Of a stretch of DNA of 64,000 nt, positions 35,515-44,652 are shown piece by piece. A program made the translations under genes and the position numbers. The stretch's first letter is position 1, and every line of letters starts with the position of its first letter. The notes under the pieces are model-generated. The model was not told where the DNA came from. It made no database searches and worked only from the letters and a program-made list of their open reading frames with translations. This DNA is from Gammaproteobacteria bacterium (GTDB lineage: Bacteria; Pseudomonadota; Gammaproteobacteria; Steroidobacterales; Rariloculaceae): NCBI GenBank assembly GCA_022820625.1, contig JAJEFE010000070.1, forward strand, positions 36,105 through 100,104. Direction: 5' to 3'.

Positions 35515-36377
35515 ACGTGCCGGGCCGACTCGGGGCCTATGCCCGGCTGATCCGGCTCCATCAGCCGGTGGGCATCTGGCTGTTGCTGTGGCCGACGCTG
35601 TGGGCGCTCTGGATTGCCGGCGAAGGGCGCCCCGACCAGCGCGTTTTCATTGTCTTCGTGCTCGGCACCGTGGTGTTGCGTTCCGCGGGCTGCATCATCA
35701 ATGACTACGCCGACCGCAAGATCGACGCCCACGTCTGGCGAACCAGGAATCGTCCTCTGGCCACCGGCGAGGTTTCCGTCCCCGAAGCCCTGACGCTGTT
35801 CGTCGTCCTGATGCTCGTCGGGCTGGGCCTGGTGCTGACCATGAACCGGCTCACCGTGATGCTGGCGGTCATCGGCGCGTTCATCACCGTTCTCTATCCG
35901 TTTACGAAGCGCTTCATCTCCTTTCCCCAGTTGGTGCTCGGAGTCGCCTTTTCCTGGGGCGTCCCCATGGCGTTCGCGGCCCAGCTTGGCGCCGTTCCGC
36001 CGGTGGGCTGGGCCCTGTTCGCCATGACCATCGCCTGGGGTGTCATCTACGACACCGAGTACGCAATGGCGGACCGGGTCGACGATCTCAAGATCGGTGT
36101 CAGGTCCGTGGCCATTCTGCTCGGCGACATGGACCGGCTATTCGTCGGCGTCATGCAGATCCTGTTCCTCACGGCGCTCGTTCTGATCGGTGAGAGCGTG
36201 GGCAGGGGCGCATGGTTCTTCGCCGGCACTGCCGTCGCCGCGCTGATCTTCGCTTACCAGCAGTTGCTCCTCCGGGACAGGGATTCCGCGCGCTGCTTCA
36301 CGGCGTTCCGCAACAACGCGATATTCGGGGCTTACGTATTCGCCGCGATTCTGCTGGACTACCACTTCGAGACTTAG
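35511..36377 (+). CDS. ubiA: 4-hydroxybenzoate octaprenyltransferase
   Basis: Membrane prenyltransferase of ubiquinone biosynthesis. The 288-residue protein has multiple transmembrane helices and the two Asp-rich motifs, INDYADRKIDAHVWRTRNRPL and DTEYAMADRVDDLKIG, plus LLLWPTLWALW. It overlaps recG by four bases (ATGA). This is the end of the conserved block; accessory genes follow. Confidence 0.95.
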   Translation: MNVPGRLGAYARLIRLHQPVGIWLLLWPTLWALWIAGEGRPDQRVFIVFVLGTVVLRSAGCIINDYADRKIDAHVWRTRNRPLATGEVSVPEALTLFVVLMLVGLGLVLTMNRLTVMLAVIGAFITVLYPFTKRFISFPQLVLGVAFSWGVPMAFAAQLGAVPPVGWALFAMTIAWGVIYDTEYAMADRVDDLKIGVRSVAILLGDMDRLFVGVMQILFLTALVLIGESVGRGAWFFAGTAVAALIFAYQQLLLRDRDSARCFTAFRNNAIFGAYVFAAILLDYHFET

Positions 36378-36452
36378 CGCTTGGCGGCCATGCTAATCTT
36401 CAGGTGAAGGCGGTTCGTGCGGGCTCCCCCGGAAACCCGCTGAGAGGTGAAC

Positions 36453-37526
36453 ATGAAACGGCGACTCGCGATGTTGGTCCTGGCGGCGGTAACCACGCCG
36501 GTGGTGGCACAATGGCTGACGCTGCCCACCCCGGGAATCCCGCGCACTGCAGACGGCGCGCCCGATCTGTCGGCACCCGCGCCGCGCGCCACCGATGGCA
36601 ACCCCGATCTGTCGGGCCTGTGGTACCCGGTCGACGTGACGGGCGGCCTGCTGGACCCGGCCAACGCCCAGGAGTGGGCGCGCCTGTTGATGGCTGAACG
36701 CGAGGCCCGCTTCCTGCAGGACGCCCCCCGCTTCCGTTGCCTGCCCAGCGGGCCGGGATTCATCACCTTGTCCGGCAGCAACTTCGGGACGCGCAGAATC
36801 GTGCAGCATCCCAACCTCATCGCGATCCTGAACGCCGATCTGACCTACCGGCAGATCTTCATGGACGGCCGGGAGCTGGAGTCCGATCCCTACCCGATCT
36901 GGACGGGCTACTCCGTCGGCCGCTGGGAGGGCGACACGCTGGTGGTCGAGAGCAACGGCTACAACGACAGCACCTGGCTGCATGCCCGCGGGCTGCCGCA
37001 CTCCGAGCGCCTGCGCATCACCGAGCGCTACCATCGCCCTGATTTCGGGCACCTGCGGATCGACGTGACCTACGAGGATCCCGAAACATTCGATGAGCCG
37101 TTGCACGCGGTGGTCGACCTCGCGTTTCGCGCCGACGACGAGATGCTCGAACTGGTGTGCAACGAGGCGAGCGAGGGGCAAAGCCATTGGGGCGGCGACA
37201 TCTCGCAGTCCGATGACCGGGTCGTGGAAGTCGATCCGGAGATCCTGGCCCGATACGTGGGTACCTACGAAGGCTACTGGCTAAGTTCCTGGACCACGGT
37301 CGAAGTCACGCTGGAAGACGGCGCTCTGTTCCTGTTAAGAACGCCGCCCTATGCGCGAAATGCCGCCAGCGGGAGCGAAAAGTCACGGCTGGTTGCCCTG
37401 TCGGACACGGCGTTCGAATGCCTCTGCGGCCTCGGATTCATCTTCACCGCCGAGGAAGGGCAGATGGCAACCGAAGTCGCGGAAGTCCACGTTTCCGGCG
37501 CATGGCCCTTCATCCGCGTGCCTTGA
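36453..37526 (+). CDS. Secreted protein of an uncharacterised family
   Basis: The 357-residue protein has a signal peptide (MKRRLAMLVLAAVTTPVVAQ) and a beta-rich body with NPDLSGLW, GRELESDPYPIWTGYSVGRWEGDTLVVES and HSERLRITERYHRPDFGHL. This pattern is known from a large family of hypothetical secreted proteins in Acidobacteria and Proteobacteria; its function is not established, to my knowledge. The C-terminal third (residues 260-357) looks like a separate domain. The ATG at 36453 follows GAGAGG. A T-run (T7) just after the stop could be part of a terminator, though I see no strong hairpin. Confidence 0.75.
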   Translation: MKRRLAMLVLAAVTTPVVAQWLTLPTPGIPRTADGAPDLSAPAPRATDGNPDLSGLWYPVDVTGGLLDPANAQEWARLLMAEREARFLQDAPRFRCLPSGPGFITLSGSNFGTRRIVQHPNLIAILNADLTYRQIFMDGRELESDPYPIWTGYSVGRWEGDTLVVESNGYNDSTWLHARGLPHSERLRITERYHRPDFGHLRIDVTYEDPETFDEPLHAVVDLAFRADDEMLELVCNEASEGQSHWGGDISQSDDRVVEVDPEILARYVGTYEGYWLSSWTTVEVTLEDGALFLLRTPPYARNAASGSEKSRLVALSDTAFECLCGLGFIFTAEEGQMATEVAEVHVSGAWPFIRVP

Positions 37527-37626
37527 CGATTTTTTTGGACCGAGCCTGCCGGAACAGCCGCTACCCAGGATATCGAGCTGAGTAAATCGCGCTGCCTGCT
37601 TCCATTCGGCATCCTGCAGTGCCGAC

Positions 37627-37752
37627 CTATGACCTCGGTTGGTCGTCGGTCTTGTTCCGATTCGGAGGATGGTTCCGGAGGTAGGTACCGTAGGCGAACA
37701 GGGCCAATGGCAACCCGACCATTGAAATTATTGCGATTACATCGACGCTCAT
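37627..37752 (-). CDS. Small membrane protein, 41 residues
   Basis: Open frame from ATG at 37752 to TAG at 37627. The peptide starts MSVDVIAIISMVGLPLALF, one transmembrane helix, and ends with a basic, polar tail (NHPPNRNKTDDQ). The ATG overlaps the stop of the 79-residue gene as ATGA, which supports translation. I do not recognise a family. It is too short for most gene callers. Confidence 0.6.
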   Translation of the reverse strand: MSVDVIAIISMVGLPLALFAYGTYLRNHPPNRNKTDDQPRS

Positions 37753-37988
37753 GAACCTTCCTCCCCGGATTCGGTGACAACAAAATAGGCCATGCGCTCA
37801 CGGAGCGCGGCGAATTCCTGGCTGGTTTGCTTGCGCAGCGCGTCGAGTTCCCGACCGAACTGATCGCGGAATGCGATGAGTTCGCGGTGTGTTTCGACCG
37901 CGGACCGCTGGCCGTTCAGAATTAGGCCCGCCAAGCCGATCGCGACGCCAATGATCGTGCCGATGATTGTGTATGTCTCCATCGTCAT
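37749..37988 (-). CDS. Small membrane protein with coiled coil, 79 residues
   Basis: One transmembrane helix at about residues 7-25 (YTIIGTIIGVAIGLAGLIL) followed by a charged heptad-like coiled coil (RELIAFRDQFGRELDALRKQ and onward). The TM-plus-coiled-coil plan resembles small haemolysin/holin accessory proteins, but I do not recognise a family. It overlaps the 41-residue gene by four bases, so the two look like a translationally coupled pair. Either ATG (37988 or 37982) could start it. Confidence 0.6.
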   Translation of the reverse strand: MTMETYTIIGTIIGVAIGLAGLILNGQRSAVETHRELIAFRDQFGRELDALRKQTSQEFAALRERMAYFVVTESGEEGS

Positions 37989-38235
37989 GGCTTGGTTTCA
38001 GTCTATGCCGCCTTCCGCTCCTCGATCCGCCAAATGGTGATAGGCGAACGTTAGCATACCGTCATCCGTGATCTATACGTTCCAATCCGGGCATTGTGGC
38101 GAGATTCTCGCTGCCCGCCCGAGCGTATTTCCGGAACGGCGCGCATGCTAGCCTATGTGGACACCATCGGGGTCGCTGGCGTGCCGGTGCGGCGCGCCGT
38201 CGTTATCCGTCGCTGAAGGGACCTGGGGAAGATAG

Positions 38236-38703
38236 ATGACGGCACACATGTACAAGGCGAAACTGACCTGGACCGGCAACCTCGGCGAGGGTACGAGCGG
38301 CTACAAGGCTTACACGCGAGACTACGACGTGGCGTTCGAAGGCAAACCGGTCATCAAGGGTTCGTCAGACCCGAACTATTTCGGCGACGCCACCCGCCAC
38401 AATCCCGAGGACATGCTGCTGGCCGCGCTCTCGGCCTGCCACATGCTGTGGTACCTGCACCTGTGCGCCGTCAACCGGATCGTGATTACGGACTACGAGG
38501 ACCGCGCGGAAGGTGTGATGGAAATGTCGCGAGACGGGTCGGGGCAGTTTACGGGGGTCACGCTGAGACCGCAGGTCACAATTGCGGCGGGAAGCGATGC
38601 TTCCAAGGCGGAGGGGCTGCACAAGCGCGCCGGGGAACTGTGCAATATCGCGAGGTCGGTCAGTTTTCCCGTGAGGCATGAGGCGATGGTGACGCTCAGC
38701 TGA
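38236..38703 (+). CDS. OsmC-like peroxiredoxin family protein
   Basis: The 155-residue OsmC/Ohr-type protein has HNPEDMLLAALSACHMLWYLHLC and, near the C-terminus, ELCNIARSVSFPV. The Cys in SACHM and the later Cys are the expected peroxidatic and resolving residues for organic hydroperoxide detoxification. The ATG has GGGAAG upstream. It is convergent with the RES-domain gene. Confidence 0.87.
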   Translation: MTAHMYKAKLTWTGNLGEGTSGYKAYTRDYDVAFEGKPVIKGSSDPNYFGDATRHNPEDMLLAALSACHMLWYLHLCAVNRIVITDYEDRAEGVMEMSRDGSGQFTGVTLRPQVTIAAGSDASKAEGLHKRAGELCNIARSVSFPVRHEAMVTLS

Positions 38704-38730
38704 CCTTCGTCTCCGCCACCTTCAGGCGCT

Positions 38731-38770
38731 GTCCAAAAATTTGAAGAAATGGTCCCCAGAAAATTTGGAC
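38731..38770. terminator. Possible bidirectional terminator hairpin
   Basis: Inverted repeat with arms GTCCAAA (38731) and TTTGGAC (to 38770), flanked by A/T-rich arms, lying between the convergent OsmC and RES genes. The stem is short and the loop long, so termination activity is uncertain. Confidence 0.3.
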
Positions 38771-38782
38771 GGGGCAATGCGG

Positions 38783-39616
38783 TTATTTTCCTTGATCGCT
38801 ATTCTCCGAAGGCGCAGGTCCGATGACTTCCACCGCAATGGTTTTCGTTTTTCCGTCTACGTCAATCCAATATGGATTGTCGTCCTCCTTAAACGAGTAT
38901 TCAGCCGACGTCACCTTGTAGAGGTTGCACCACGTTAGCTCTGCATCGGCGAGATTAAACAGGGCGAAGTTCAATCCGTCGTCACTGAACGCACTCTTGT
39001 AGGCGATTCCGTCGTATCCCTCGCTCTTGAATAACTCCGCTATAACTTGAGTGGGCACGTAGTCGGTCGAAGTGTCACTTGGCGTCGTCGGCTCTGAGAA
39101 TGCCCGGTCAATCTGCTTCCAGACTGCTTGTTCTCTCTCATTCGTATCGGGCTCACCAAAGTAAAACACTAAGTCACTGCCTCGGTGTACGGAAAAATCG
39201 ACTATACGGAGGACCCGTTTCGTCTTGAAATGCGCGCACGATACGAGCGAGCCCAGTCCGGGGCGCACCTCTGACATGGCAGTATCACGCCGGTTCGAGA
39301 GGTATAGGACAGGAATGCCTTTCGGGTTGACTCGACCCTCTGGCACACGACTCGCAATTGGCTTCATTCGTTCCGGGGAATACGCGGCGGGAATCTCACC
39401 AACGGATTGATCTTCACCGTCCAGTGGACGCCATGTATGACCAGCCTGGGCTCGCCAAAGACCGAATTCTGCTGGCATCTCATGAATGCGTGACTTGGAA
39501 GTCCGCAATACCTCCCGGAGAAAATCCTCGTCTTCAGGAGTTCTGATGAAACGGGCCCGTCGCCGGACGCGGTAGGCAAATTGCCGGTAGCTGTTCCAAG
39601 ACTTGAATTCGCTCAT
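38783..39616 (-). CDS. RES-domain protein (possible NAD+-degrading toxin)
   Basis: The 277-residue protein contains a RES domain: FGLWRAQAG (first Arg), PVLYLSNRRDTAMSEVRP (the YLSxxxxTAxxE core), and YVPTQVIAELFKSEGYDGIAYKSAFS with a glutamate-type pocket segment. RES toxins in Xre-RES systems degrade NAD+. No Xre-type antitoxin gene is adjacent here, so it may be an orphan, or an effector with other regulation. Upstream 85-90 bp separate it from the metallopeptidase gene. Confidence 0.75.
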   Translation of the reverse strand: MSEFKSWNSYRQFAYRVRRRARFIRTPEDEDFLREVLRTSKSRIHEMPAEFGLWRAQAGHTWRPLDGEDQSVGEIPAAYSPERMKPIASRVPEGRVNPKGIPVLYLSNRRDTAMSEVRPGLGSLVSCAHFKTKRVLRIVDFSVHRGSDLVFYFGEPDTNEREQAVWKQIDRAFSEPTTPSDTSTDYVPTQVIAELFKSEGYDGIAYKSAFSDDGLNFALFNLADAELTWCNLYKVTSAEYSFKEDDNPYWIDVDGKTKTIAVEVIGPAPSENSDQGK

Positions 39617-39705
39617 GTCGTCTACATCAACCGCGATCTAATGCGTACTACTCCCAAAGTTGGTAACCAGTAGAGCGAAAAGTACCTACTCGACGCGGCG
39701 ACACG

Positions 39706-40434
39706 CTAGCCTTCCGCTCCGCCACCCCACGCAACCGCCGCCAACGGCAACTCATTCAGCTCAGCCCTCGCCTCGCGCCAAGTCGGATAATGTTTGTTCA
39801 TAAGCTCGACAAACCTCTCGCTGTGCGTCGGTTCCAGCAGGTGCAGCATCTCATGCACCAGCACGTACTCGAGCAGATCCCTCGGCTTTTTCACCAGTTC
39901 CGTGTTGATCCGTATTGTGCGTGCGCGGTGGTTACAACTTCCCCATTTCGTTTTCATCCGTTGGAGGAAGTAGCTGGCGACGGCGACGCCCAGCTTCGGC
40001 TCCCACCGTGCGATCAGCTCCCGAACGGCAACGTGCAACAGGGACTTGTGCCAGTCGTGCATGACCACTGCACGTTTGGCGGCGCTGCTGTTGGGACGCA
40101 CCGTGAGCATGATGGCGCGATGGCTGAGGCGGATCGAGGGCTTCGCCTCTTCCTCCTTTACGGTCAGCAGGTAGCGCCTTCCCCACAGGTAGTGGCTCTC
40201 GCGCTCGACGAACCGGCGCGGCGTCTCGCGCGCCTGGCCTCGAATCTTCGCCTGCTGGTCGCGTATCCACCCAAGTTTGGAGATCGCGTAGGCGCGGGCT
40301 ACCTCGCTGCGCGTTCCGTTCGGGGCGACAAGGGTCACGCGCCCGCCCGGCGGATGCACTGACAGGTGGACGTGTTTGACGTCCTTGCGCTTGAGGGCGA
40401 TGGCTATCTCGCCAAGCTGAATCGTCTCCGCCAT
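39706..40434 (-). CDS. YgjP-like metallopeptidase (M48-type, restriction-associated)
   Basis: The 242-residue protein has MKTKWGSCNHRARTIRIN and the zinc motif VHEMLHLLEPTHSERF (HExxH with third ligand). This DUF45/YgjP-like domain often accompanies type I restriction operons; its role there is not clear to me. The ATG at 40434 overlaps the hsdR stop by one base (TGATG), so it is very likely co-translated with hsdR. Confidence 0.88.
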   Translation of the reverse strand: MAETIQLGEIAIALKRKDVKHVHLSVHPPGGRVTLVAPNGTRSEVARAYAISKLGWIRDQQAKIRGQARETPRRFVERESHYLWGRRYLLTVKEEEAKPSIRLSHRAIMLTVRPNSSAAKRAVVMHDWHKSLLHVAVRELIARWEPKLGVAVASYFLQRMKTKWGSCNHRARTIRINTELVKKPRDLLEYVLVHEMLHLLEPTHSERFVELMNKHYPTWREARAELNELPLAAVAWGGGAEG

Positions 40435-43400
40435 CAATAGTCCGGCTGGTTCTTGACGAGTTCGAACAACGCGCGTGTGGCCTCGCGGTTACGGCCCAGC
40501 AGCGGAAACAGCGCGTTCAGCACCTGAGCCTCCCGCGCCTGGTCTCCCCGCCACCCCGCCGGCGCCTGCTCGCGCATCACCTGATCGATCTCCAGCGCCA
40601 ACCTGACGCGCTCGTCGTCATAGTCGGCGGGCGGCTCCGAGATTCCTTCCGCCCGGGCGCGACCGGCGGCGAGAATCCCCGGCAAGTTGCGGTAGATCAC
40701 CACCGCCCCACGCCTACCGTGCAGCGCGGCCGGTACGCCGTCCCCGGCCTGTCCAGCAGTGAGCCGCCTAACCAGCGCTTCCGCCCTGCGAAGAAACGCC
40801 TCGTACGCAGCCGCATCTTCGCGGCTCTGCTTGATCAGGTCCTCCAGCAGCTTCGACATCTGCTCGTAGAACCGGGGGTCGGTGAGCCGGCTGCGGATAA
40901 TGGTTTTGCGGACGTTGTTGATGATCCCTTCGGCGATCGCGTTCCTGGACAGTTTGCCCTTTTCGTTGAGCTTGGCGGCGATGGCGTCGTGGATCCCGGT
41001 TTCGACGATCAACTCCATCAGCGACATGTCGCTGAGCTTGCCGAGATCCGCAGCGGGTTCGGCCTGGACGTACGTGTTGAGCAGATGGCGCATGTCGGCC
41101 TCGTACGGCTTGATGTCCAATTCCTCGCCCGAGTTCTTCTTAATGGCCGAACGAATCTCGCTGTAGAACTCGACTTCCTTCCTGATGGTGGTTGCCTCGG
41201 CTTCGGAGTAACCAGTTTCGGTCAGGTCCTGCGCAATCGACGCGAAGGCTCGCACATAGACGGCGACGGCCTTGTAGAACGATATCCGCTCGGCCTCGGT
41301 CTCATTCAGCGCGTCCGGGTTGGCTGCGTCTCCGCAGAAGTGGTACAGAAACTGCTCCACCTCGCGCGGCGGTTGGACCGGTTCGCACAGGTAGCGAAGT
41401 GATTCACGGGCCTGTTCCAAGCTCTTCCTGCCCTCACTCAGCCACTCCTTGAGGTGGACGTTGTTGTCGCCGCCGCTTCCCGGGTCGGTGTCCAGCTCGT
41501 CCGAGTTGTAGACGGCGATCGCCTCCTGCACGTCGGTGAATAGTTCCTTGAAGTCGACGATGTGACCGTATTTCTTGTCGTTGCCGTCGAGGCGGTTCGT
41601 TCGGCAGATGGCCTGGAACAGGTTATGGTCGCGCAGTTCGTTGTCAAGGTAAATGTACGTGCAACTCGGAGCGTCGAATCCGGTCAGCAGCTTTCCGACG
41701 ACGATCAGCAGCTTCATCCGGGCGGGCTCCTTGATGAACCTGCGCTTTGCTTCGTCCTCGTACTGTTTCGTCGTCTGGCCAGCCGTCAGGACGTGCTTGG
41801 TGTAGGTGTCAAACTTGTAGCGCTCGTCGCTTTCGGGGGATTCGCGGGAAATCGCGTTGTGGTTTGGCTGGTACGACGTGACTATCCCGCAGTACCGTCC
41901 AAAGGGCGTGTTTTGGAGCAGCCGGTAGTAGTGGCATGCATCGTAGATGGAGGCGGTGACCAAGATTGCCGTGCCCCGGTCATCGTTGAGTCGCGGCTTG
42001 AGACCGAAGTCCTGGATGATATTGGCGATGATCCGCAGTTTGCGCTCGCCGGCACTCATCAACTCCTGCATCGTCGCCCAGCGTCGGCGCAATACTGCCT
42101 TCTGAAAATTGTTCAGGCCCCTGGTCTTCTGCTCGAACCACTGGTCGATGGCGGCCTGCGAGGTGAGGCGCTGCGGGACGTCGCGCGCCTCGTACTTGAG
42201 GTCGAGAATGACGCGATCCGCCACGCCTTCGTGGAACTTGTACGTGTGGATGTAGGTTCCGAAGATATCCTGCGTCATCCGCTTGTCCTTGCGCAGCAGC
42301 GGTGTGGCGGTGAAACCGATGAACATCGCGCCCTCAAGCCAGCGCTTCATCTGCCGGTTCATGGCGCCGCCCTGGGTGCGGTGGCATTCGTCGACGAACA
42401 CGTGGAAGCGGCCCGAAACCGGCGGCGGGTCGCCTTTGAGGTCGGTCGATTCGAATTTATGGATCAGCGTGCATAACAATCGCTGTGTCGTCGCGCCGAG
42501 CTTATCGACGAACTGCGCCCGCGTCGTGACGCGCGGGGAAGCCGCATCCGGGCCGATCACCCCGGCATTCTTCATTACCCCTTCGATCTGCTTGTCCAGC
42601 TCATCGCGGTCGGTGACGACGAGGACGCGACCGTCCGGATCCTGCTCAAGGATCCACTTGGCCAGCAGGACCATCACGATGCTCTTGCCGCTGCCCTGCG
42701 TGTGCCAGATGACGCCGCCTTCGCGCTTCGCGATGCGCGCCTGGGCTTTCTTCACGCCGATGAACTGATGCGGCCTCGGCACCTTCTTTTGACCGGCGTC
42801 GAAGACGACGAAGTTGCGGATCAGGTCGAGCAGCCGCGCCTTGTTGCACATTTGGGCGAGCGGCCGGTCGAGCAACGCTCCTTCGGCAGGCGTCGCGCCG
42901 GTTGGATTCTCGTCCTTCCACGCCACGAAGAACTGTTCCGGCGTGCCGACCGTGCCGTAACGCAGCCCCTGCGAGTCGTTGCCGGCGAAGAGGAATTGCG
43001 CGGCGCTGAAGAACGGCTTGTTGAAAATTTCTTCCTGATTCGTGATGAGCTGCCGCACGCCGTCGCCGATCTCAACCGAGCTGCGTTTCAGTTCGATCAC
43101 GCCAATGGCGAGGCCGTTGAGATAGAGCACGATATCCGGGCGCCGTTCGTAGCCGCCTTTCAACGTGACCTCTTCGGCCAGTGCGAAGTCGTTGTTCTCC
43201 GGATGCTCCCAGTCGACGAGATCTACTGTCTCGTGGGCTTGGCCAGCGACGGTCTGGACACGGACACCGTAGCGCAGAAGCTGGTAGGTGCGGAGGTTTG
43301 CTTGGTAGAGCGTGGTCCCGGTCGAATCCGCAGCGGTCTCGATCTTCTGGAGAGCAGCGGAGATTTGCGCGTCGGAATAGCCGCGCACCTTGAGGTTCTC

Positions 43401-43553
43401 GCTCAGCAGAGCCGTCTCGATTGCACGGTTGTTCTCCCGTTTGGTCCAGTCGCCGAGATTGCGGTAGCCGAGGTTGCCGGGACGCGCCGGATTGGTGAAT
43501 ATCGCGACGACGCGGTTCTGCGTCTTGCGCTCCGAGCGCCGTTGCTCAGGCAT
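40434..43553 (-). CDS. hsdR: Type I restriction enzyme, R (HsdR) subunit
   Basis: Restriction and translocation subunit; 1039 residues. The N-terminal nuclease motif is [21 protein letters not shown] (PD...ExK), the ATPase has [18 protein letters not shown] (Walker A), [12 protein letters not shown] (DExH) and GFTATPLL, and the later helicase motifs include [18 protein letters not shown] and QAICRTNRL. It translocates DNA with HsdM and HsdS and cuts far from the site. The ATG at 43553 overlaps the hsdS end by 8 bp; a separate promoter is unlikely. Confidence 0.94.
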   Translation of the reverse strand: MPEQRRSERKTQNRVVAIFTNPARPGNLGYRNLGDWTKRENNRAIETALLSENLKVRGYSDAQISAALQKIETAADSTGTTLYQANLRTYQLLRYGVRVQTVAGQAHETVDLVDWEHPENNDFALAEEVTLKGGYERRPDIVLYLNGLAIGVIELKRSSVEIGDGVRQLITNQEEIFNKPFFSAAQFLFAGNDSQGLRYGTVGTPEQFFVAWKDENPTGATPAEGALLDRPLAQMCNKARLLDLIRNFVVFDAGQKKVPRPHQFIGVKKAQARIAKREGGVIWHTQGSGKSIVMVLLAKWILEQDPDGRVLVVTDRDELDKQIEGVMKNAGVIGPDAASPRVTTRAQFVDKLGATTQRLLCTLIHKFESTDLKGDPPPVSGRFHVFVDECHRTQGGAMNRQMKRWLEGAMFIGFTATPLLRKDKRMTQDIFGTYIHTYKFHEGVADRVILDLKYEARDVPQRLTSQAAIDQWFEQKTRGLNNFQKAVLRRRWATMQELMSAGERKLRIIANIIQDFGLKPRLNDDRGTAILVTASIYDACHYYRLLQNTPFGRYCGIVTSYQPNHNAISRESPESDERYKFDTYTKHVLTAGQTTKQYEDEAKRRFIKEPARMKLLIVVGKLLTGFDAPSCTYIYLDNELRDHNLFQAICRTNRLDGNDKKYGHIVDFKELFTDVQEAIAVYNSDELDTDPGSGGDNNVHLKEWLSEGRKSLEQARESLRYLCEPVQPPREVEQFLYHFCGDAANPDALNETEAERISFYKAVAVYVRAFASIAQDLTETGYSEAEATTIRKEVEFYSEIRSAIKKNSGEELDIKPYEADMRHLLNTYVQAEPAADLGKLSDMSLMELIVETGIHDAIAAKLNEKGKLSRNAIAEGIINNVRKTIIRSRLTDPRFYEQMSKLLEDLIKQSREDAAAYEAFLRRAEALVRRLTAGQAGDGVPAALHGRRGAVVIYRNLPGILAAGRARAEGISEPPADYDDERVRLALEIDQVMREQAPAGWRGDQAREAQVLNALFPLLGRNREATRALFELVKNQPDY

Positions 43554-44652
43554 GGGCCAATTTCGAATTGACCAGCCGTGTCCTGCCAGTGAGCAGTTCC
43601 TGCATCATCGCCTGTTTGAGGTCTCGCGTCTTGTCGCGGCGGGCTTCGAGAGCGGCGATTTCGGCGTCCATGTCGGAGAGGATGATGGCGATTTCCTCTT
43701 GTTCAGCATATTGGCGTGGAAGGTAAATTTCTATTCTGTTCATTTCAGACTTATTCAGCTTCGCACGAGTACCACTAGCCAAATAAGGGAGTATGTTCTT
43801 ATGCACCAAAGAGAAATACAGAAATCCCTGACTGTGACCACGCTTGGCTTTAAGAATATGGGCGTGGTTGTTCACCCAAATTTTTCCCGACATCCGATAC
43901 GCGATTGGCCGGTGAGCATATTCGTCAAAGTATCCACCATCCTCAGCGATCAAAATCACATCATCATCAATGACGAAGTCGTCTACGTAATCAAGGATTC
44001 CGTTGGCACCACAATACGGGTAGGACCCCGGCATCCTTGCTCGCTGCGCTTCGTTCAACGGGACGCGAACATGATCAAGACAATCGGCAATTTGCCCAAG
44101 CTTCCTTGTCTCCCACACCCCATCGTATCTTGGCAGGCGCATTCGACCGGTCAGAAGCTGCTGCATAGTGGCCTGTTTGAGGTCCCGCTTCTTGGCGGTG
44201 AGCCTATCCAGCGATTCCAGCAACGCATCCACATCGTCCAGCACGGCCGCGACGGCGCGCTGTTCGAGGACATCGGTAGGCAAATCCACCGTTTCAACGT
44301 GAAGATCGTTGCGATTAACTCCCGGCACTCCGCTTTTCCCGCTGAAAGATGCGAAGTCAAATCTCTGCAGAAGATAGTAGATAAACTGTGGGTCGTTACC
44401 ATGGAAATCACGAACGTATAGCGTAGTGTTCAGCGGCCAGAATGGCTCGGAAATTAGGAAAAGCTCACCGATAGTGCCGTACCGGCCCGTGACAACTCCA
44501 ATTGGATCGACCATTGCGATGTCGTGGAAGTCTGTTACGCCAGCCGAACTGACGATCGGTATATCTCCGCTTTTCCGATCACGATGCGGGAGATCGTAGC
44601 CACGCTGAAACGTCACCACTTGACCTAGAGGCTGTGTAGCCCATGCACTCAT
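43546..44652 (-). CDS. hsdS: Type I restriction enzyme, specificity (HsdS) subunit
   Basis: The 368-residue protein has two target-recognition domains, each followed by a conserved coiled region: [20 protein letters not shown] near residue 200 and [20 protein letters not shown] near the end. The repeats are near-copies, a typical HsdS plan giving a bipartite recognition sequence. The ATG at 44652 overlaps the hsdM stop (ATGA). The recognition sequence cannot be read from the protein. Confidence 0.93.
   Translation of the reverse strand: MSAWATQPLGQVVTFQRGYDLPHRDRKSGDIPIVSSAGVTDFHDIAMVDPIGVVTGRYGTIGELFLISEPFWPLNTTLYVRDFHGNDPQFIYYLLQRFDFASFSGKSGVPGVNRNDLHVETVDLPTDVLEQRAVAAVLDDVDALLESLDRLTAKKRDLKQATMQQLLTGRMRLPRYDGVWETRKLGQIADCLDHVRVPLNEAQRARMPGSYPYCGANGILDYVDDFVIDDDVILIAEDGGYFDEYAHRPIAYRMSGKIWVNNHAHILKAKRGHSQGFLYFSLVHKNILPYLASGTRAKLNKSEMNRIEIYLPRQYAEQEEIAIILSDMDAEIAALEARRDKTRDLKQAMMQELLTGRTRLVNSKLAHA

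Noticed and set aside
36453..36455. Start of the secreted protein at the GTG at 36447
   Set aside because: The ATG at 36453 has a better-placed GAGAGG site and starts at the charged end of the signal peptide.
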